Below are positions 51,440 to 62,530 of a DNA stretch of 64,000 bases, one piece after another. Made by a program: the position numbers and the translations under genes. The DNA comes from Brenneria rubrifaciens (GTDB lineage: Bacteria > Pseudomonadota > Gammaproteobacteria > Enterobacterales > Enterobacteriaceae): the NCBI RefSeq assembly GCF_005484945.1, contig NZ_CP034035.1, positions 1,922,001 through 1,986,000 on the forward strand, read 5' to 3'. The notes beneath the pieces were generated by a model, which searched no databases, was not told where the DNA came from, and worked only from the letters and a program-made list of their open reading frames with translations. Each line of letters starts with the position of its first letter. The first letter of the stretch is position 1.

Positions 51440-53290
51440 ATGCGCACATTGTGGCGAATTTTTAGCGGGCTTTTTAAGTGGACCTGGCGTCTGCTTAATT
51501 TTATCAGAGAATTTATTCTCAACATTTTTCTTATCGCACTAATTTTGGTCGGCTTCGGGATTTATTCACAATTCAACAGTTCTCCCGCAGAAACCACGCG
51601 CGGCGCGTTGCTGGTTGATTTAACCGGTGTGGTTGTCGATAAGCCTTCGGTAAATAACCTATTACGTCAAGTGGGCCGTGAGTTTTTCGGCGCATCCAGC
51701 AATCGTCGCCAGGAAAACTCCTTGTTTGATATTGTTGATAGCATTCGTCAGGCGAAGAAAGACGATAGCGTTACCGGCATGGTACTGGATCTGAGCGATT
51801 TTTCCGGCGCCGATCAGCCCTCATTACAGTATATTGGTAAGGCATTGCGTGAATTTCGCGACAGCGGAAAACCGATCTATGCCGTTGGCGATAGTTATGA
51901 CCAGTCACAATATTACCTGGCCAGCTTTGCGAATACGATTTTTCTGACACCCCAGGGAAGTGTCGATCTCCACGGTCTGGCAACCAACAACCTCTACTAT
52001 AAATCCCTGCTGGATAAGTTAAAGGTCACAACCCATATTTTCCGGGTCGGCACCTATAAATCCGCTGTCGAACCCTACCTGCGCGATGATATGTCTGCCG
52101 CTGCAAAGGATGCGGACGGTCGATGGGTCAATGCGTTGTGGCAGCAGTACCTGAATACGGTTTCCGCCAATCGTCAGATCACACCCGAGCAACTGTTTCC
52201 CGGTGCGGCAGGTGTGATTGCCGGATTGCAGGAGGTTCAGGGTGATACGGCAAATTATGCCTTGCAGAATAAACTGGTTGATGAAGTGTCCTCCCGCTCA
52301 GTTATCGAGCAGACGCTGGTCAAAGCGTTTGGCTGGAATAACAAAACAAACAACTTCAATTTTACTAGCATTTACGACTACGCCACCAAGCCACCTGTGC
52401 AGAGCAATAATCAGATCGCCGTTATTTTCGCCAATGGCGAGATTATTGACGGGTTAGAAATGCCGGGAATGGTCGGCGGCGATACCACCGCGTCCTTGAT
52501 CCGTGACGCTCGTCTGGACCCCAAGGTGAAGGCCGTTGTGCTGCGCGTAAACAGTCCCGGCGGCAGCGTCACCGCCTCTGAACTAATCCGATCCGAATTG
52601 ATGGCTGTCCGTCTGGCCGGCAAACCGGTTGTCGTTTCCATGGGCGGCATGGCGGCATCGGGGGGCTACTGGATTTCAACGCCAGCTAACGCGATTATTT
52701 CCAGTCCGAGTACGCTGACAGGCTCCATCGGCATTTTTGGCGTCATTAATACCTTTGAAAACTCACTGGACAACATTGGCGTGCATACTGACGGTGTTGC
52801 CACCTCGCCGCTGGCCGACCTGTCGGTAACCAAATCGCTGCCCCCGGAATTCGGCCAGATGATGCAAATCAGCATTGAGCGTGGTTACAAAAACTTCATC
52901 GATATCGTGGCCCAGGCCCGTAAGAAAACGCCGGACCAAATCAATGCGATTGCTCAGGGGCACGTCTGGGTCGGCAGCGATGCCAAAGAAAATGGTCTGG
53001 TCGATCAACTCGGCGACTTTGATGATGCAGTGAAGAAAGCCGCGGAACTGGCGAAACTCGGCCGGTATCAGTTGAACTGGTATATGGAACAGCCCAGCGT
53101 GTTTGATGCGGTGTTGAATCAGGTCAACACCTCTGTTTATGCCTGGTTGCCCGCCGCGATCCAATCAATGCTGCCCGCTCCCGTGGCGCAATTGGCCGAA
53201 GCCGTACGCTCGCAGCCGTCGATCATGAATAATCTCAACGATCCGCAGAACAGATATGCCCTGTGTCTGAACTGTGGGGAAATCCGCTAA
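51440..53290 (+). CDS. sppA: Signal peptide peptidase A (protease IV)
   Basis: A membrane-bound S49 protease that degrades cleaved signal peptides. The 616-residue form is the long E. coli type with two fused domains. An N-terminal TM anchor lies at about residues 25-44. The Ser-Lys dyad is Lys207 (FRVGTYKSAVEP) and Ser407 (MAASGGYW). The gene is divergent from ydjA and ends in a strong terminator. Confidence 0.97.
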   Translation: MRTLWRIFSGLFKWTWRLLNFIREFILNIFLIALILVGFGIYSQFNSSPAETTRGALLVDLTGVVVDKPSVNNLLRQVGREFFGASSNRRQENSLFDIVDSIRQAKKDDSVTGMVLDLSDFSGADQPSLQYIGKALREFRDSGKPIYAVGDSYDQSQYYLASFANTIFLTPQGSVDLHGLATNNLYYKSLLDKLKVTTHIFRVGTYKSAVEPYLRDDMSAAAKDADGRWVNALWQQYLNTVSANRQITPEQLFPGAAGVIAGLQEVQGDTANYALQNKLVDEVSSRSVIEQTLVKAFGWNNKTNNFNFTSIYDYATKPPVQSNNQIAVIFANGEIIDGLEMPGMVGGDTTASLIRDARLDPKVKAVVLRVNSPGGSVTASELIRSELMAVRLAGKPVVVSMGGMAASGGYWISTPANAIISSPSTLTGSIGIFGVINTFENSLDNIGVHTDGVATSPLADLSVTKSLPPEFGQMMQISIERGYKNFIDIVAQARKKTPDQINAIAQGHVWVGSDAKENGLVDQLGDFDDAVKKAAELAKLGRYQLNWYMEQPSVFDAVLNQVNTSVYAWLPAAIQSMLPAPVAQLAEAVRSQPSIMNNLNDPQNRYALCLNCGEIR

Positions 53291-53298
53291 CCAAGCAC

Positions 53299-53332
53299 CA
53301 GCCCGGTATTACCCCATGCCGGGCTGTTTTTC
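53299..53332 (+). terminator. Terminator of sppA
   Basis: CAGCCCGG pairs with CCGGGCTG, followed by TTTTTCC. Confidence 0.9.
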
Positions 53333-53380
53333 CTCTTCGTTGCCTCTATACTCTTTTTTTTACCTTTATTCACGCCACCT

Positions 53381-54400
53381 ATGCAGAAAAAATCTATTTA
53401 TGTCGCCTATACGGGCGGCACGATTGGGATGCGACGCTCCGCCAACGGCTATATCCCCGTATCAGGGCATCTCCAGCAGCAATTGGCGCAGATGCCGGAA
53501 TTTCACCGTACTGAAATGCCTGGGTTTACCATCCATGAATATTCCCCGTTGATTGACTCATCCGACATGACGCCAGCGGACTGGCAAGCCATCGCCGATG
53601 ACATTCAACAGCATTACGATAAGTATGATGGCTTTGTCATCCTGCACGGCACCGATACCATGGCTTTTACCGCATCAGCGCTCTCGTTCATGCTGGAAAA
53701 TCTGGCCAAGCCGGTTATTGTGACAGGGTCACAGATCCCTTTGGCCGAACTGCGTTCCGATGGGCAAACCAATCTACTCAATGCGCTCTATGTCGCCGCC
53801 AATCATCCGGTGGATGAGGTCGCCCTCTTCTTCAACAACAAGTTATTACGCGGCAACCGGACTACCAAAGCGCACGCGGATGGTTTTGATGCATTCGCTT
53901 CTCCCAACTATCCACCGCTGTTGGAGGTCGGGATTCATATCCGCCGTCTGGCTCCCGCAGCATGCTGTGAAAACTCTCCACCGCTGAAAGTGCATCATAT
54001 TACGCCGCAACCTATCGGGGTAATTACCATTTATCCTGGTATTTCAGCCGATGTGGTGAGTAATTTCCTCCGCCAACCGGTTAAAGCGCTTATCCTGCGA
54101 TCTTACGGCGTAGGCAATGCGCCGCAGAGTCCTGATTTGCTGAATGAGCTACGCCTGGCGTCAGAACGCGGTATTGTCGTGGTAAACCTGACACAGTGCA
54201 TTGCCGGCCGGGTGAATATGGACGGTTATGCTACCGGCAATGCGCTGGCGCAATCAGGCGTTATCAGTGGTTATGATATGACGGTGGAAGCCGCGCTGAC
54301 CAAACTGCACTATCTGCTCAGTAAGCCAGATCTTAGCGCCGATGAAATTCGGCAACGAATGCAGCAAAATCTTCGGGGAGAGTTGAGCAATAAAGATTGA
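53381..54400 (+). CDS. ansA: Cytoplasmic L-asparaginase I
   Basis: A type I asparaginase of 339 residues. The first catalytic threonine is in VAYTGGTIGM and the second in LHGTDTMAF; TGSQIPLAELRSDG is also conserved. The start matches E. coli (MQKKSIYVAYTGG), but no ribosome site is visible before it. It lies upstream of pncA, as in E. coli. Confidence 0.96.
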   Translation: MQKKSIYVAYTGGTIGMRRSANGYIPVSGHLQQQLAQMPEFHRTEMPGFTIHEYSPLIDSSDMTPADWQAIADDIQQHYDKYDGFVILHGTDTMAFTASALSFMLENLAKPVIVTGSQIPLAELRSDGQTNLLNALYVAANHPVDEVALFFNNKLLRGNRTTKAHADGFDAFASPNYPPLLEVGIHIRRLAPAACCENSPPLKVHHITPQPIGVITIYPGISADVVSNFLRQPVKALILRSYGVGNAPQSPDLLNELRLASERGIVVVNLTQCIAGRVNMDGYATGNALAQSGVISGYDMTVEAALTKLHYLLSKPDLSADEIRQRMQQNLRGELSNKD

Positions 54401-54426
54401 ATATTAATGAATCCAGGGGGCAAGCC

Positions 54427-55077
54427 ATGAAAAGAGCGTTGTTATTGATTGATTTACAAAATGACTTTTGTCCCGGTGGTGCGTTGGCGGTCAACGGGGG
54501 CGATCAGGTCATCGAGATCGCCAATCGAGCCATCAGCGTCTGCCTTGCCGCCAATGTTCCGGTGATCGCCAGCCAAGATTGGCACCCTGCCGATCACGGC
54601 AGTTTTGCCGTCAACGCTCACGCAAACGTCGGAGAGTTAGGAGAACTGGACGGCTTAGCGCAAATTTGGTGGCCAGTGCACTGCGTACAAGGGGAAACTG
54701 GCGCGCAATTCCATCCTACGCTAAATCGACAGGATATCGAATGGGTGGTGCAAAAAGGCACTCAGGCCAATATTGATAGCTACAGTGCGTTCTTTGATAA
54801 CGGACACCGGACCAAAACCGAACTCGATGGCTGGCTGAAAGCGAGAAAAATCACCCACCTGATCGTGATGGGGCTGGCAACGGATTACTGTGTGAAATTC
54901 AGCGTGTTGGATGCGCTGGCGCTAGGATATGTCACTGACGTACTGGTCGAAGGGTGCTGCGGGGTAAATTTGAGTCCTGACGACAGTCAGAATGCGTTAA
55001 AGGAGATGGAACAGCGTGGGGCCAACCTGCTCGATTTAGATCACGTTATCGCCAGTCTGATGTCGTCCCATACCTGA
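54427..55077 (+). CDS. pncA: Nicotinamidase
   Basis: PncA hydrolyses nicotinamide to nicotinate in NAD recycling. The start at 54427 (MKRALLLIDLQNDF) follows AGGGGG; ten upstream in-frame codons are excluded. The 216 residues carry the catalytic Asp9, Lys110 and Cys155 (GLATDYCV), and the metal motif DWHPADH. It follows ansA by 26 bp, in one likely transcript. Confidence 0.96.
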   Translation: MKRALLLIDLQNDFCPGGALAVNGGDQVIEIANRAISVCLAANVPVIASQDWHPADHGSFAVNAHANVGELGELDGLAQIWWPVHCVQGETGAQFHPTLNRQDIEWVVQKGTQANIDSYSAFFDNGHRTKTELDGWLKARKITHLIVMGLATDYCVKFSVLDALALGYVTDVLVEGCCGVNLSPDDSQNALKEMEQRGANLLDLDHVIASLMSSHT

Positions 55078-55099
55078 TAGCGTCGTAGTCGCGCAGGAG

Positions 55100-55375
55100 T
55101 TAATGCTGAGGTTTGAGATTAATGATGGCGGCGGCGTCGAATTGCCGCTTAAGTTCTTGCTTGCTTTTCATCACGATCTCGCCGTTGGTTCCAATCGTCA
55201 TATGTTGCGCCTGCTCATTATGACGAGCTTGCCACATCATCACCATTTGCAGGCAGTTCTCTTTCTGCTCCGCCGATAACGCGACGCCGTCAGGCCATTT
55301 TCCCAGTTCTACCGCCGTTGCCAGGCGTTGATAGATTTCCGGCGTCATTGCCTCAATCAGTTCATCAAGATGCAT
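55100..55375 (-). CDS. yeaC: YeaC, DUF1315 protein
   Basis: A 91-residue small protein of the DUF1315 family; function unknown. The ATG at 55375 (MHLDELIEAMTPEI) follows AAGGA by 7 nt and matches E. coli YeaC. The core WPDGVALSAEQKENCLQMVM-W is conserved. It lies 97 bp downstream of msrB on the same strand, as in E. coli. Confidence 0.92.
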   Translation of the reverse strand: MHLDELIEAMTPEIYQRLATAVELGKWPDGVALSAEQKENCLQMVMMWQARHNEQAQHMTIGTNGEIVMKSKQELKRQFDAAAIINLKPQH

Positions 55376-55472
55376 GTCCAGTTCCTTACGCAGCACATAA
55401 TCAACGTCTCAAGCTGAATCGTTTAAAGCATCATTGACGCATTCAGTTTGGACAACAGCAAGTTAACGCGGA

Positions 55473-55892
55473 TTAACCGTCGACTCGCTCGCCGTCAACC
55501 GCATCAATAAAGCTGAGTGAGGCGGAATTTACGCAGTAACGCTCTCCTGTGGTATTCGGGCCATCAGGGAAGACATGTCCCAAATGCGCGTCACAGTGTC
55601 CACAGCGAATCTCGATACGCTGCATATTGTGCGAATCATCCTGAAGATAGCGAATCGCTTCCGGTGATACGGGCTGATCAAAACTCGGCCAACCGCAGCC
55701 GGAATCATATTTGTTATCGGAATAGAACAGCGGCGACCGGCAGCAGAGACAATGGTAAATACCAGTCCGCTTATTATGCAGTAATTTGCCGGAAAAAGCC
55801 GGTTCGGTGCCCCGTTGCTGTGTGACATAGCGTTGCATTTCAGTCAGTTCAGCGTCATCCGCCGGTAGTTGCTGAGAAGGATCGTTTGTCAT
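55473..55892 (-). CDS. msrB: Methionine-R-sulfoxide reductase B
   Basis: MsrB repairs oxidised methionine in proteins. The 139 residues show the structural zinc ligands Cys48/Cys51 (CLCC) and Cys97/Cys100 (CGHC) and the catalytic Cys120 in [16 protein letters not shown] is also conserved. It is divergent from gapA, sharing its upstream region. Confidence 0.96.
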   Translation of the reverse strand: MTNDPSQQLPADDAELTEMQRYVTQQRGTEPAFSGKLLHNKRTGIYHCLCCRSPLFYSDNKYDSGCGWPSFDQPVSPEAIRYLQDDSHNMQRIEIRCGHCDAHLGHVFPDGPNTTGERYCVNSASLSFIDAVDGERVDG

Positions 55893-56007
55893 AAAAATCT
55901 CACAGAGTGTTTATGTCCATTAAGATAATCACTAATTCTAACAAAAAATTAACAACATTGCAGGCTCTTTTAGCTTAGTATAAACCCCCTTATCATGATC
56001 AATATTC

Positions 56008-56054
56008 AATTGTGATACATGTCACAATTTTGAGTAAATCAGGCTTTTTATGAT
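56008..56054 (+). promoter_or_regulatory. CRP site and class II promoter of gapA
   Basis: A perfect CRP dyad, TGTGA-N6-TCACA (56011-56026), is extended symmetrically to 56008-56029. The -10 TATGAT (56049-56054) puts the start near 56061, so the CRP centre is about -42, a class II position. E. coli gapA is known to be CRP-activated. Confidence 0.85.
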
Positions 56055-56165
56055 GTATTACGTCTCCATATCTGTCTTAGATATTATTTAGTTACCGCAA
56101 AGGTGGAATTTTACTCAAAGGTTGGTCGCAGGTTTGACTTACAGCAACTATTGACACGATTCCGC

Positions 56166-56193
56166 TTGACGCTCAGCAGGGTTTTTGTAATTT
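56166..56193 (+). promoter_or_regulatory. Proximal gapA promoter (P1-like)
   Basis: TTGACG and TAATTT with a 16-bp spacer, sharing the surrounding context (CCGCTTGACGCT, GGTTTTTGTAATTTT) of the E. coli gapA P1. The start is expected near 56200. Confidence 0.8.
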
Positions 56194-56222
56194 TTACAAC
56201 CAACCTTTTATTCACTAATTAA

Positions 56223-57233
<1,011 letters not shown>

Positions 57234-57257
57234 GTCGCGGAGATGATCCAATGATGA

Positions 57258-57285
57258 AGGGCGACGCAGTGTCGTCCTTTTTTTA
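57258..57285 (+). terminator. Terminator of gapA
   Basis: AAGGGCGAC pairs with GTCGTCCTT (one mismatch) around GCAGT, followed by a T7 run. Confidence 0.88.
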
Positions 57286-57343
57286 TTTGCTGCCTGTCAA
57301 AGCCGTTTTCGCTCATGAATAGCAATCATAAAAGGCAAATATC

Positions 57344-58225
57344 ATGACCGATAAGATATTCAACCTCCCCATCATAAAACAAATTACACCAACCATTAGC
57401 CAACGTCAGTTAGAGCAATTGCCCGTGATTGTCGTCGAACATCCGCGGATGCGTGCGGCAATCGCACTACAGGGGGCGCACCTGCTAAGCTGGCAGCCAA
57501 CCAATGAAGCGCCGGTTCTATGGCTGAGTGGCAACACATCATTCGCCGAGCATGTGGCTATTCGTGGCGGTGTCCCAATCTGTTTCCCGTGGTTTGGCCC
57601 GACTGCCGCTCCTAACCATGGTTTTGCGCGCCTCATGCCGTGGGCATTGACTTCTCATAGCGAAGATGGCGATGGCGTCCAACTCGCGTTCACGTTGCGT
57701 GACAACGAACAAACCCGCGCCGCCTGGCCGCATGAATTTATGCTGATTGCCCGTTTCCATCTGGGCAGAGAATGTCGTATCGAACTGGAATTTCATGGGG
57801 ATTACAGCATCACTAGCGCATTGCATACCTATTTCAAGATCGGCGATATCAGCAAAATTAGCATCGGCGGTCTGGGCGAGCAATTTATCGATAAGGTTAA
57901 TCAGGGCAAGCTGTCTACAGCGCAAGGGGATTTGGTTTTTACCGATCAAATAGACCGCATCTACACTCATCCGCAGTCCATTAGTGTGATTAATGACCCT
58001 GTGCTGCAACGCACAATTGAAGTGCATCACAATCAGCACAGTGATGTCGTATCCTGGAATCCGGGTGCAGAACTATCGCATACCATCAGCGATATGACCG
58101 ATGACGGTTATAAAACCTTTGTATGTGTAGAAACCGCGCGCATCAATCAGCCGCTTACCCCCAGCGTCCAATCACCGATGCGACTGAGCTGCATTATTCG
58201 TATCAGGAAATCACATTTCTGCTGA
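57344..58225 (+). CDS. yeaD: Glucose-6-phosphate 1-epimerase (YeaD)
   Basis: An aldose-1-epimerase-fold enzyme that interconverts glucose-6-phosphate anomers. The 293 residues contain the family blocks RGGVPICFPWFG, NHGFAR and SWNPGAELS. The length matches E. coli YeaD (294). It lies directly downstream of gapA, past a terminator, with AAGG before the ATG. Confidence 0.95.
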   Translation: MTDKIFNLPIIKQITPTISQRQLEQLPVIVVEHPRMRAAIALQGAHLLSWQPTNEAPVLWLSGNTSFAEHVAIRGGVPICFPWFGPTAAPNHGFARLMPWALTSHSEDGDGVQLAFTLRDNEQTRAAWPHEFMLIARFHLGRECRIELEFHGDYSITSALHTYFKIGDISKISIGGLGEQFIDKVNQGKLSTAQGDLVFTDQIDRIYTHPQSISVINDPVLQRTIEVHHNQHSDVVSWNPGAELSHTISDMTDDGYKTFVCVETARINQPLTPSVQSPMRLSCIIRIRKSHFC

Positions 58226-58274
58226 CGGGGTCCGATGCATTGGCCTACAACCGTTTTGGCGAAAGCGCGCTACC

Positions 58275-59129
58275 CTACACCACATCCAGATGTTGCTTGT
58301 TAGTCGGAGCAGGAAACACCTGATCCAGCATCGTCAGTTCCTGCGGTGACAGTATGATCTCCAGGGATCGCGCATTTTCTATCACATGTTGTTCAGCACT
58401 GGCTTTGGGAATGGCAATGACGTCTGGATGGCGAATGACCCACGCGAGCAAAACCTGAGCAGGCGACATACCACGTTGAGCGGCAATGCTCTTCACCACC
58501 GAATGCGCCAGCAGATCGTCACGCAAACGACCGGCCTGAGCAAGCGGGCAATATGCCATAACCGGGATATGATGTTGCCGACACCAGGGCAGCAAATCAA
58601 ACTCGATTCCGCGTGAAGCCAGATGATAAAGCACCTGATTGGTTTGGCAGGCTTTGCCGCCGTTGAGCGACCACAGCGCCTGCATATCCTGAATATCCAG
58701 ATTGGAAACGCCCCACTGTCTTATTTTGCCTGCCTGCTGTAGCGTTTGCATGGCGTTAATCGTTTCAATCAGCGGAATGCCACCGCGCCAGTGCAGCAGG
58801 TACAAATCAATAGAGTCCGTTTGCAGACGCTGCAAGCTTCGCTCACAAGCGTTGATGGCTTTCTGCCCGCCCGCATTGTGCGGGTACACTTTGGATACCA
58901 GATAGACCTTATCGCGCTGGCCACGAATGGCTGCGCCCACAATCTCCTCCGCTCGCCCATCGGCGTACATCTCCGCCGTGTCGATCAGCGTCAGTCCGTG
59001 GTCTATGCCAACCTGTAGCGCTTTAACCTCCTGCGCTTTCAGTTCAGCATGTTCCCCCATATACCATGTTCCCTGACCAATCGCAGGTACGATGCTTCCA
59101 TCTGGAAAAGTCACTTTTTTTATAGTCAT
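58275..59129 (-). CDS. yeaE: Aldo/keto reductase YeaE
   Basis: An AKR-family reductase; E. coli YeaE reduces methylglyoxal. The 284 residues (start at 59129, MTIKKVTFPDG, after GAGGA) equal E. coli YeaE. The catalytic Asp/Tyr are in DTAEMYADG, Lys in VSKVYP and His in YLLHWRG. It is convergent with yeaD. Confidence 0.95.
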   Translation of the reverse strand: MTIKKVTFPDGSIVPAIGQGTWYMGEHAELKAQEVKALQVGIDHGLTLIDTAEMYADGRAEEIVGAAIRGQRDKVYLVSKVYPHNAGGQKAINACERSLQRLQTDSIDLYLLHWRGGIPLIETINAMQTLQQAGKIRQWGVSNLDIQDMQALWSLNGGKACQTNQVLYHLASRGIEFDLLPWCRQHHIPVMAYCPLAQAGRLRDDLLAHSVVKSIAAQRGMSPAQVLLAWVIRHPDVIAIPKASAEQHVIENARSLEIILSPQELTMLDQVFPAPTNKQHLDVV

Positions 59130-59245
59130 GGCGCTTCGTCCTCTCCTGAGCAAAATCGCCCAACACCCTATGCACCATCAGTGTGCAAAATGGGGTGTAG
59201 CACCCCATTTTTGTGCAATAAATGCACTAAGACCGTCAATCCCCA

Positions 59246-59995
59246 TCAAAATCGGTAGCTAACGCCGACCGACAACAGGGCGCTATAACTTTTATCCACA
59301 ATCGGACTATCTTTCATCTCATCAGACAATCGAGTATAGCGACCCACCGCCCAGGTGCTCCAGCTTGAGTTGATTTGGTAATTCGCGCTGAGTTCCAGAA
59401 AAGGCGCCCAACCATCGCCAGGACGGTAGCGGGCAAAACCTGATTGTGCTGACTCGCTGCGGCTGACGCCATAGTAATAACGGTTCATATTCTTACTAAA
59501 CCAGGTGGCGCCGATGCCGGGGGTAATGTTCAGATCGCCCATTGTGAAGCGATAAAGGTAGGTGGTGTCCCAAGCCAACCCATTGCTGTTATCCAACGTA
59601 TCCCCGGCCAGTACGGTACGAATTTCGCCCCAGTCAGCGATATGACGATAAGCCATGCCCGCCATCAGCGACCCGCGGCGCTTATCCAACTGCTTCATTT
59701 GCCGATCGTCACTGTCACCAGGTTTAAAGCCCAAGGGCAGATAATATGCCGTCAACGAAAGACGATTAGCTCCATCATTCCACAAATAATAACCACCGCC
59801 CAAACCGCGAAAATAGAAATTTTCGCTTTCATAGTTCAGCACGGGGAGAGGATAAACGTCGTTATCAACACCGCGGTAAACTGACGTGGAGCCTGCCGCT
59901 CCAACGCCTAAAGATACCTCAGCCGCATAAGCGGAAGGCAACGTTAAAGCAGCGGCAACACACGCTGCCAACAGACTTAATTGAGAGTTTTTCAC
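59246..59995 (-). CDS. mipA: MipA/OmpV-family outer membrane protein
   Basis: A 249-residue outer-membrane beta-barrel precursor of the MipA/OmpV family; E. coli MipA bridges the lytic transglycosylase MltA and PBP1B. The signal peptide ends near ...SAYA-AEV (about residue 24) and the C-terminus is GVSYRF. It is upstream of and convergent-type neighbour to yeaE, in the E. coli order. Confidence 0.92.
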   Translation of the reverse strand: MKNSQLSLLAACVAAALTLPSAYAAEVSLGVGAAGSTSVYRGVDNDVYPLPVLNYESENFYFRGLGGGYYLWNDGANRLSLTAYYLPLGFKPGDSDDRQMKQLDKRRGSLMAGMAYRHIADWGEIRTVLAGDTLDNSNGLAWDTTYLYRFTMGDLNITPGIGATWFSKNMNRYYYGVSRSESAQSGFARYRPGDGWAPFLELSANYQINSSWSTWAVGRYTRLSDEMKDSPIVDKSYSALLSVGVSYRF

Positions 59996-60558
59996 AGTTT
60001 TCTATTTCCTATTTTGCGGGTTACCGGGGTTAAGGCGATGCTTACGTGGTTCTCCTTCCCGATATCAGATTAATTAAAAATATGATAAGCGAATATGTTA
60101 TATCAAAGAATGACGAAGACACGACATCCCCTCTAACGCCCACCCTATGGGATACTACACGCGATTGCCAGGAAGTGAGTCATTGAAATATCTTAAAAAG
60201 ATGTCTATCGGATAGAGGAAATTTTACGGATGCAAACTAAACTTTAATATAGAAGGTGAAGTTTTCCGAGTCGGCAGGCATGTATAAAATTGCATGATTG
60301 TCATAAACGACAAGTTGGCATAAGGGTTGCTGTACTCAGATGATTTCTTCTTTCGGGGGCATGATACTCAACCGATTTCAAGATGCGGTAAATCGGCAAC
60401 GGAGCGAATCATCAGGAACGGTGATGACACCGTGACTGGAACCAGGGAAGGAAACCAGCACTGCTGAATTTGAAGGATGGTGGGTATACATTATATAGGC
60501 TGTACGCATTCTACACGCTCTCTTAATCTGTGCTAATTGACGAAGGACGGGCATCGCT
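59996..60558. other. Divergent mipA / yeaG upstream region
   Basis: 563 bp without a credible gene. It contains a near-consensus sigma-54 promoter at 60315-60331. A weak dyad, CCACC-N4-GGGAT at about 60140-60153, is the only NtrC-like candidate. No other structure was recognised. Confidence 0.6.
60315..60331 (+). promoter_or_regulatory. Sigma-54 promoter for yeaG
   Basis: TTGGCATAAGGGTTGCT matches the -24/-12 consensus TGGCACG-N4-TTGCW at all but two positions. The GG and GC dinucleotides are 12 bp apart (start to start), as required. Transcription would begin near 60342, about 217 nt before yeaG. E. coli yeaGH is part of the NtrC/sigma-54 response. Confidence 0.83.
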
Positions 60559-62493
60559 ATGAACATATTTGATCACTACCGCCAGCGTTACGACGCTGCC
60601 AAGGATGAAGAGTTCACATTGCAGGAATTCCTTGCTATCTGTCAGCAAGATCGTAGCGCTTACGCCAACGCTGCTGAAAGATTGTTAATGGCTATCGGTG
60701 AACCCGTAATGGTGGATACCGCTCATGAATCGCATTTATCCCGTTTATTCTCGAATCGGGTGATCGCCCGTTATCCTGCTTTTGAAGAGTTTTATGGTAT
60801 GGAAGATGCCATAGAACAAATCGTGTCATATTTGAAGCACGCAGCTCAGGGGTTGGAAGAAAAGAAACAGATTTTGTATCTGCTGGGGCCGGTCGGCGGA
60901 GGGAAATCTTCATTGGCTGAACGCCTGAAAGTGCTGATGCAGCACGTCCCTATCTATATTCTCAGCGCCAACGGCGAGCGCAGTCCGGTCAACGATCACC
61001 CACTATGCCTGTTCAATCCTCAGGAAGATGCCGCGATTCTGGAAAAAGAGTATGCCATTCCTCGGCGCTATCTGGGTACCATCATGTCGCCCTGGGCCGC
61101 TAAGCGCCTACAGGAGTTCGGGGGTGACATCACCAAATTCAAGGTTGTCAAAGTATGGCCTTCCATTCTCGCGCAGTTGGGTATCGCCAAAACCGAACCG
61201 GGCGATGAAAACAATCAGGACATTTCCGCGTTGGTGGGTAAAGTCGACATCCGTAAGCTGGAACACTTTGCTCAGAACGATCCCGATGCCTACGGCTATT
61301 CCGGCGCCCTGTGCCGCGCCAACCAGGGCATAATGGAATTTGTGGAAATGTTCAAGGCCCCGATCAAAGTGCTGCATCCCCTGCTGACGGCAACGCAGGA
61401 AGGCAACTACAACGGTACGGAAGGCATTGCCGCATTGCCGTTCAACGGCATCATTCTGGCGCACTCCAACGAGTCAGAATGGGTTCAGTTCCGTAATAAC
61501 AAAAACAATGAAGCATTCCTTGACCGCGTTTATATCGTAAAGGTGCCGTATTGCCTGCGCGTCTCGGAAGAAGTCAAAATTTACGACAAACTGCTTAACA
61601 ACAGCGAACTGACTCACGCGCCCTGCGCACCGGGAACGCTGGAAACACTGGCCCGTTTCTCCATTCTTTCCCGTCTGAAAGAGCCGGAAAACTCCAGCAT
61701 CTATTCCAAAATGCGGGTGTATGACGGTGAAAGTCTGAAAGACACTGACCCGAAAGCGAAGTCCTATCAGGAATACCGCGACTATGCGGGCGTGGATGAG
61801 GGCATGAACGGCCTTTCAACCCGTTTCGCCTTTAAAATCCTTTCTCGCGTCTTCAACTTCGATCACAGCGAGGTTGCGGCGAATCCGGTCCACCTGTTCT
61901 ACGTGCTGGAGCAGCAAATTGAGCGTGAACAGTTTCCGCAAGATCAGGCAGAGAAATATCTTGAGCATCTGAAAGGCTATCTGATTCCGAAATACGCGGA
62001 ATTTATCGGTAAAGAAATTCAGACTGCCTATCTGGAGTCCTATTCTGAATACGGACAGAACATCTTTGATCGTTACGTCACCTATGCCGACTTCTGGATT
62101 CAGGATCAGGAGTACCGCGACCCGGATACCGGCCAATTGTTCGACCGGGAATCTCTGAACGCCGAGTTGGAAAAAATCGAAAAACCGGCGGGTATCAGCA
62201 ACCCCAAAGATTTCCGTAACGAAATCGTCAACTTTGTGCTGCGCGCACGCGCCAACAATAGCGGACGTAATCCGAACTGGACCAGTTACGAAAAATTACG
62301 GACGGTGATCGAGAAGAAAATGTTCTCCAACACCGAGGAACTGTTGCCTGTCATTTCGTTTAACACCAAGACTTCAACGGATGAACAGAAGAAACATGAT
62401 GATTTTGTCGATCGTATGATGGAGAAGGGTTACACCCGCAAACAGGTACGTTTGCTGTGTGAATGGTATCTGCGAGTGAGGAAGTCATCATAA
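60559..62493 (+). CDS. yeaG: PrkA-type AAA serine protein kinase YeaG
   Basis: A cytoplasmic protein of 644 residues, the E. coli YeaG length. It has an AAA+ domain with Walker [11 protein letters not shown] (about 109-118) and a C-terminal PrkA kinase domain. In E. coli it acts in nitrogen starvation and stationary-phase survival. AAGGAC precedes the ATG. It is the first gene of a likely yeaG-yeaH-spoVR operon. Confidence 0.97.
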   Translation: MNIFDHYRQRYDAAKDEEFTLQEFLAICQQDRSAYANAAERLLMAIGEPVMVDTAHESHLSRLFSNRVIARYPAFEEFYGMEDAIEQIVSYLKHAAQGLEEKKQILYLLGPVGGGKSSLAERLKVLMQHVPIYILSANGERSPVNDHPLCLFNPQEDAAILEKEYAIPRRYLGTIMSPWAAKRLQEFGGDITKFKVVKVWPSILAQLGIAKTEPGDENNQDISALVGKVDIRKLEHFAQNDPDAYGYSGALCRANQGIMEFVEMFKAPIKVLHPLLTATQEGNYNGTEGIAALPFNGIILAHSNESEWVQFRNNKNNEAFLDRVYIVKVPYCLRVSEEVKIYDKLLNNSELTHAPCAPGTLETLARFSILSRLKEPENSSIYSKMRVYDGESLKDTDPKAKSYQEYRDYAGVDEGMNGLSTRFAFKILSRVFNFDHSEVAANPVHLFYVLEQQIEREQFPQDQAEKYLEHLKGYLIPKYAEFIGKEIQTAYLESYSEYGQNIFDRYVTYADFWIQDQEYRDPDTGQLFDRESLNAELEKIEKPAGISNPKDFRNEIVNFVLRARANNSGRNPNWTSYEKLRTVIEKKMFSNTEELLPVISFNTKTSTDEQKKHDDFVDRMMEKGYTRKQVRLLCEWYLRVRKSS

Positions 62494-62530
62494 TGGTGCA
62501 TGGAGCTGGGCAAAGTCGTTTGGGGGTAGT

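Noticed and set aside
58160..58225. Possible frameshift at the end of yeaD
   Set aside because: The C-terminal residues look unusual, but total length equals the family norm and no alternative frame continues the homology.
60138..60155. NtrC enhancer before the sigma-54 promoter
   Set aside because: CCACC-N4-GGGAT is only a partial match to the NtrC consensus and stands alone; kept only as a weak remark.
60378..60566. 62-codon minus-strand frame upstream of yeaG
   Set aside because: It covers the yeaG leader and start with no recognisable domain or ribosome site.
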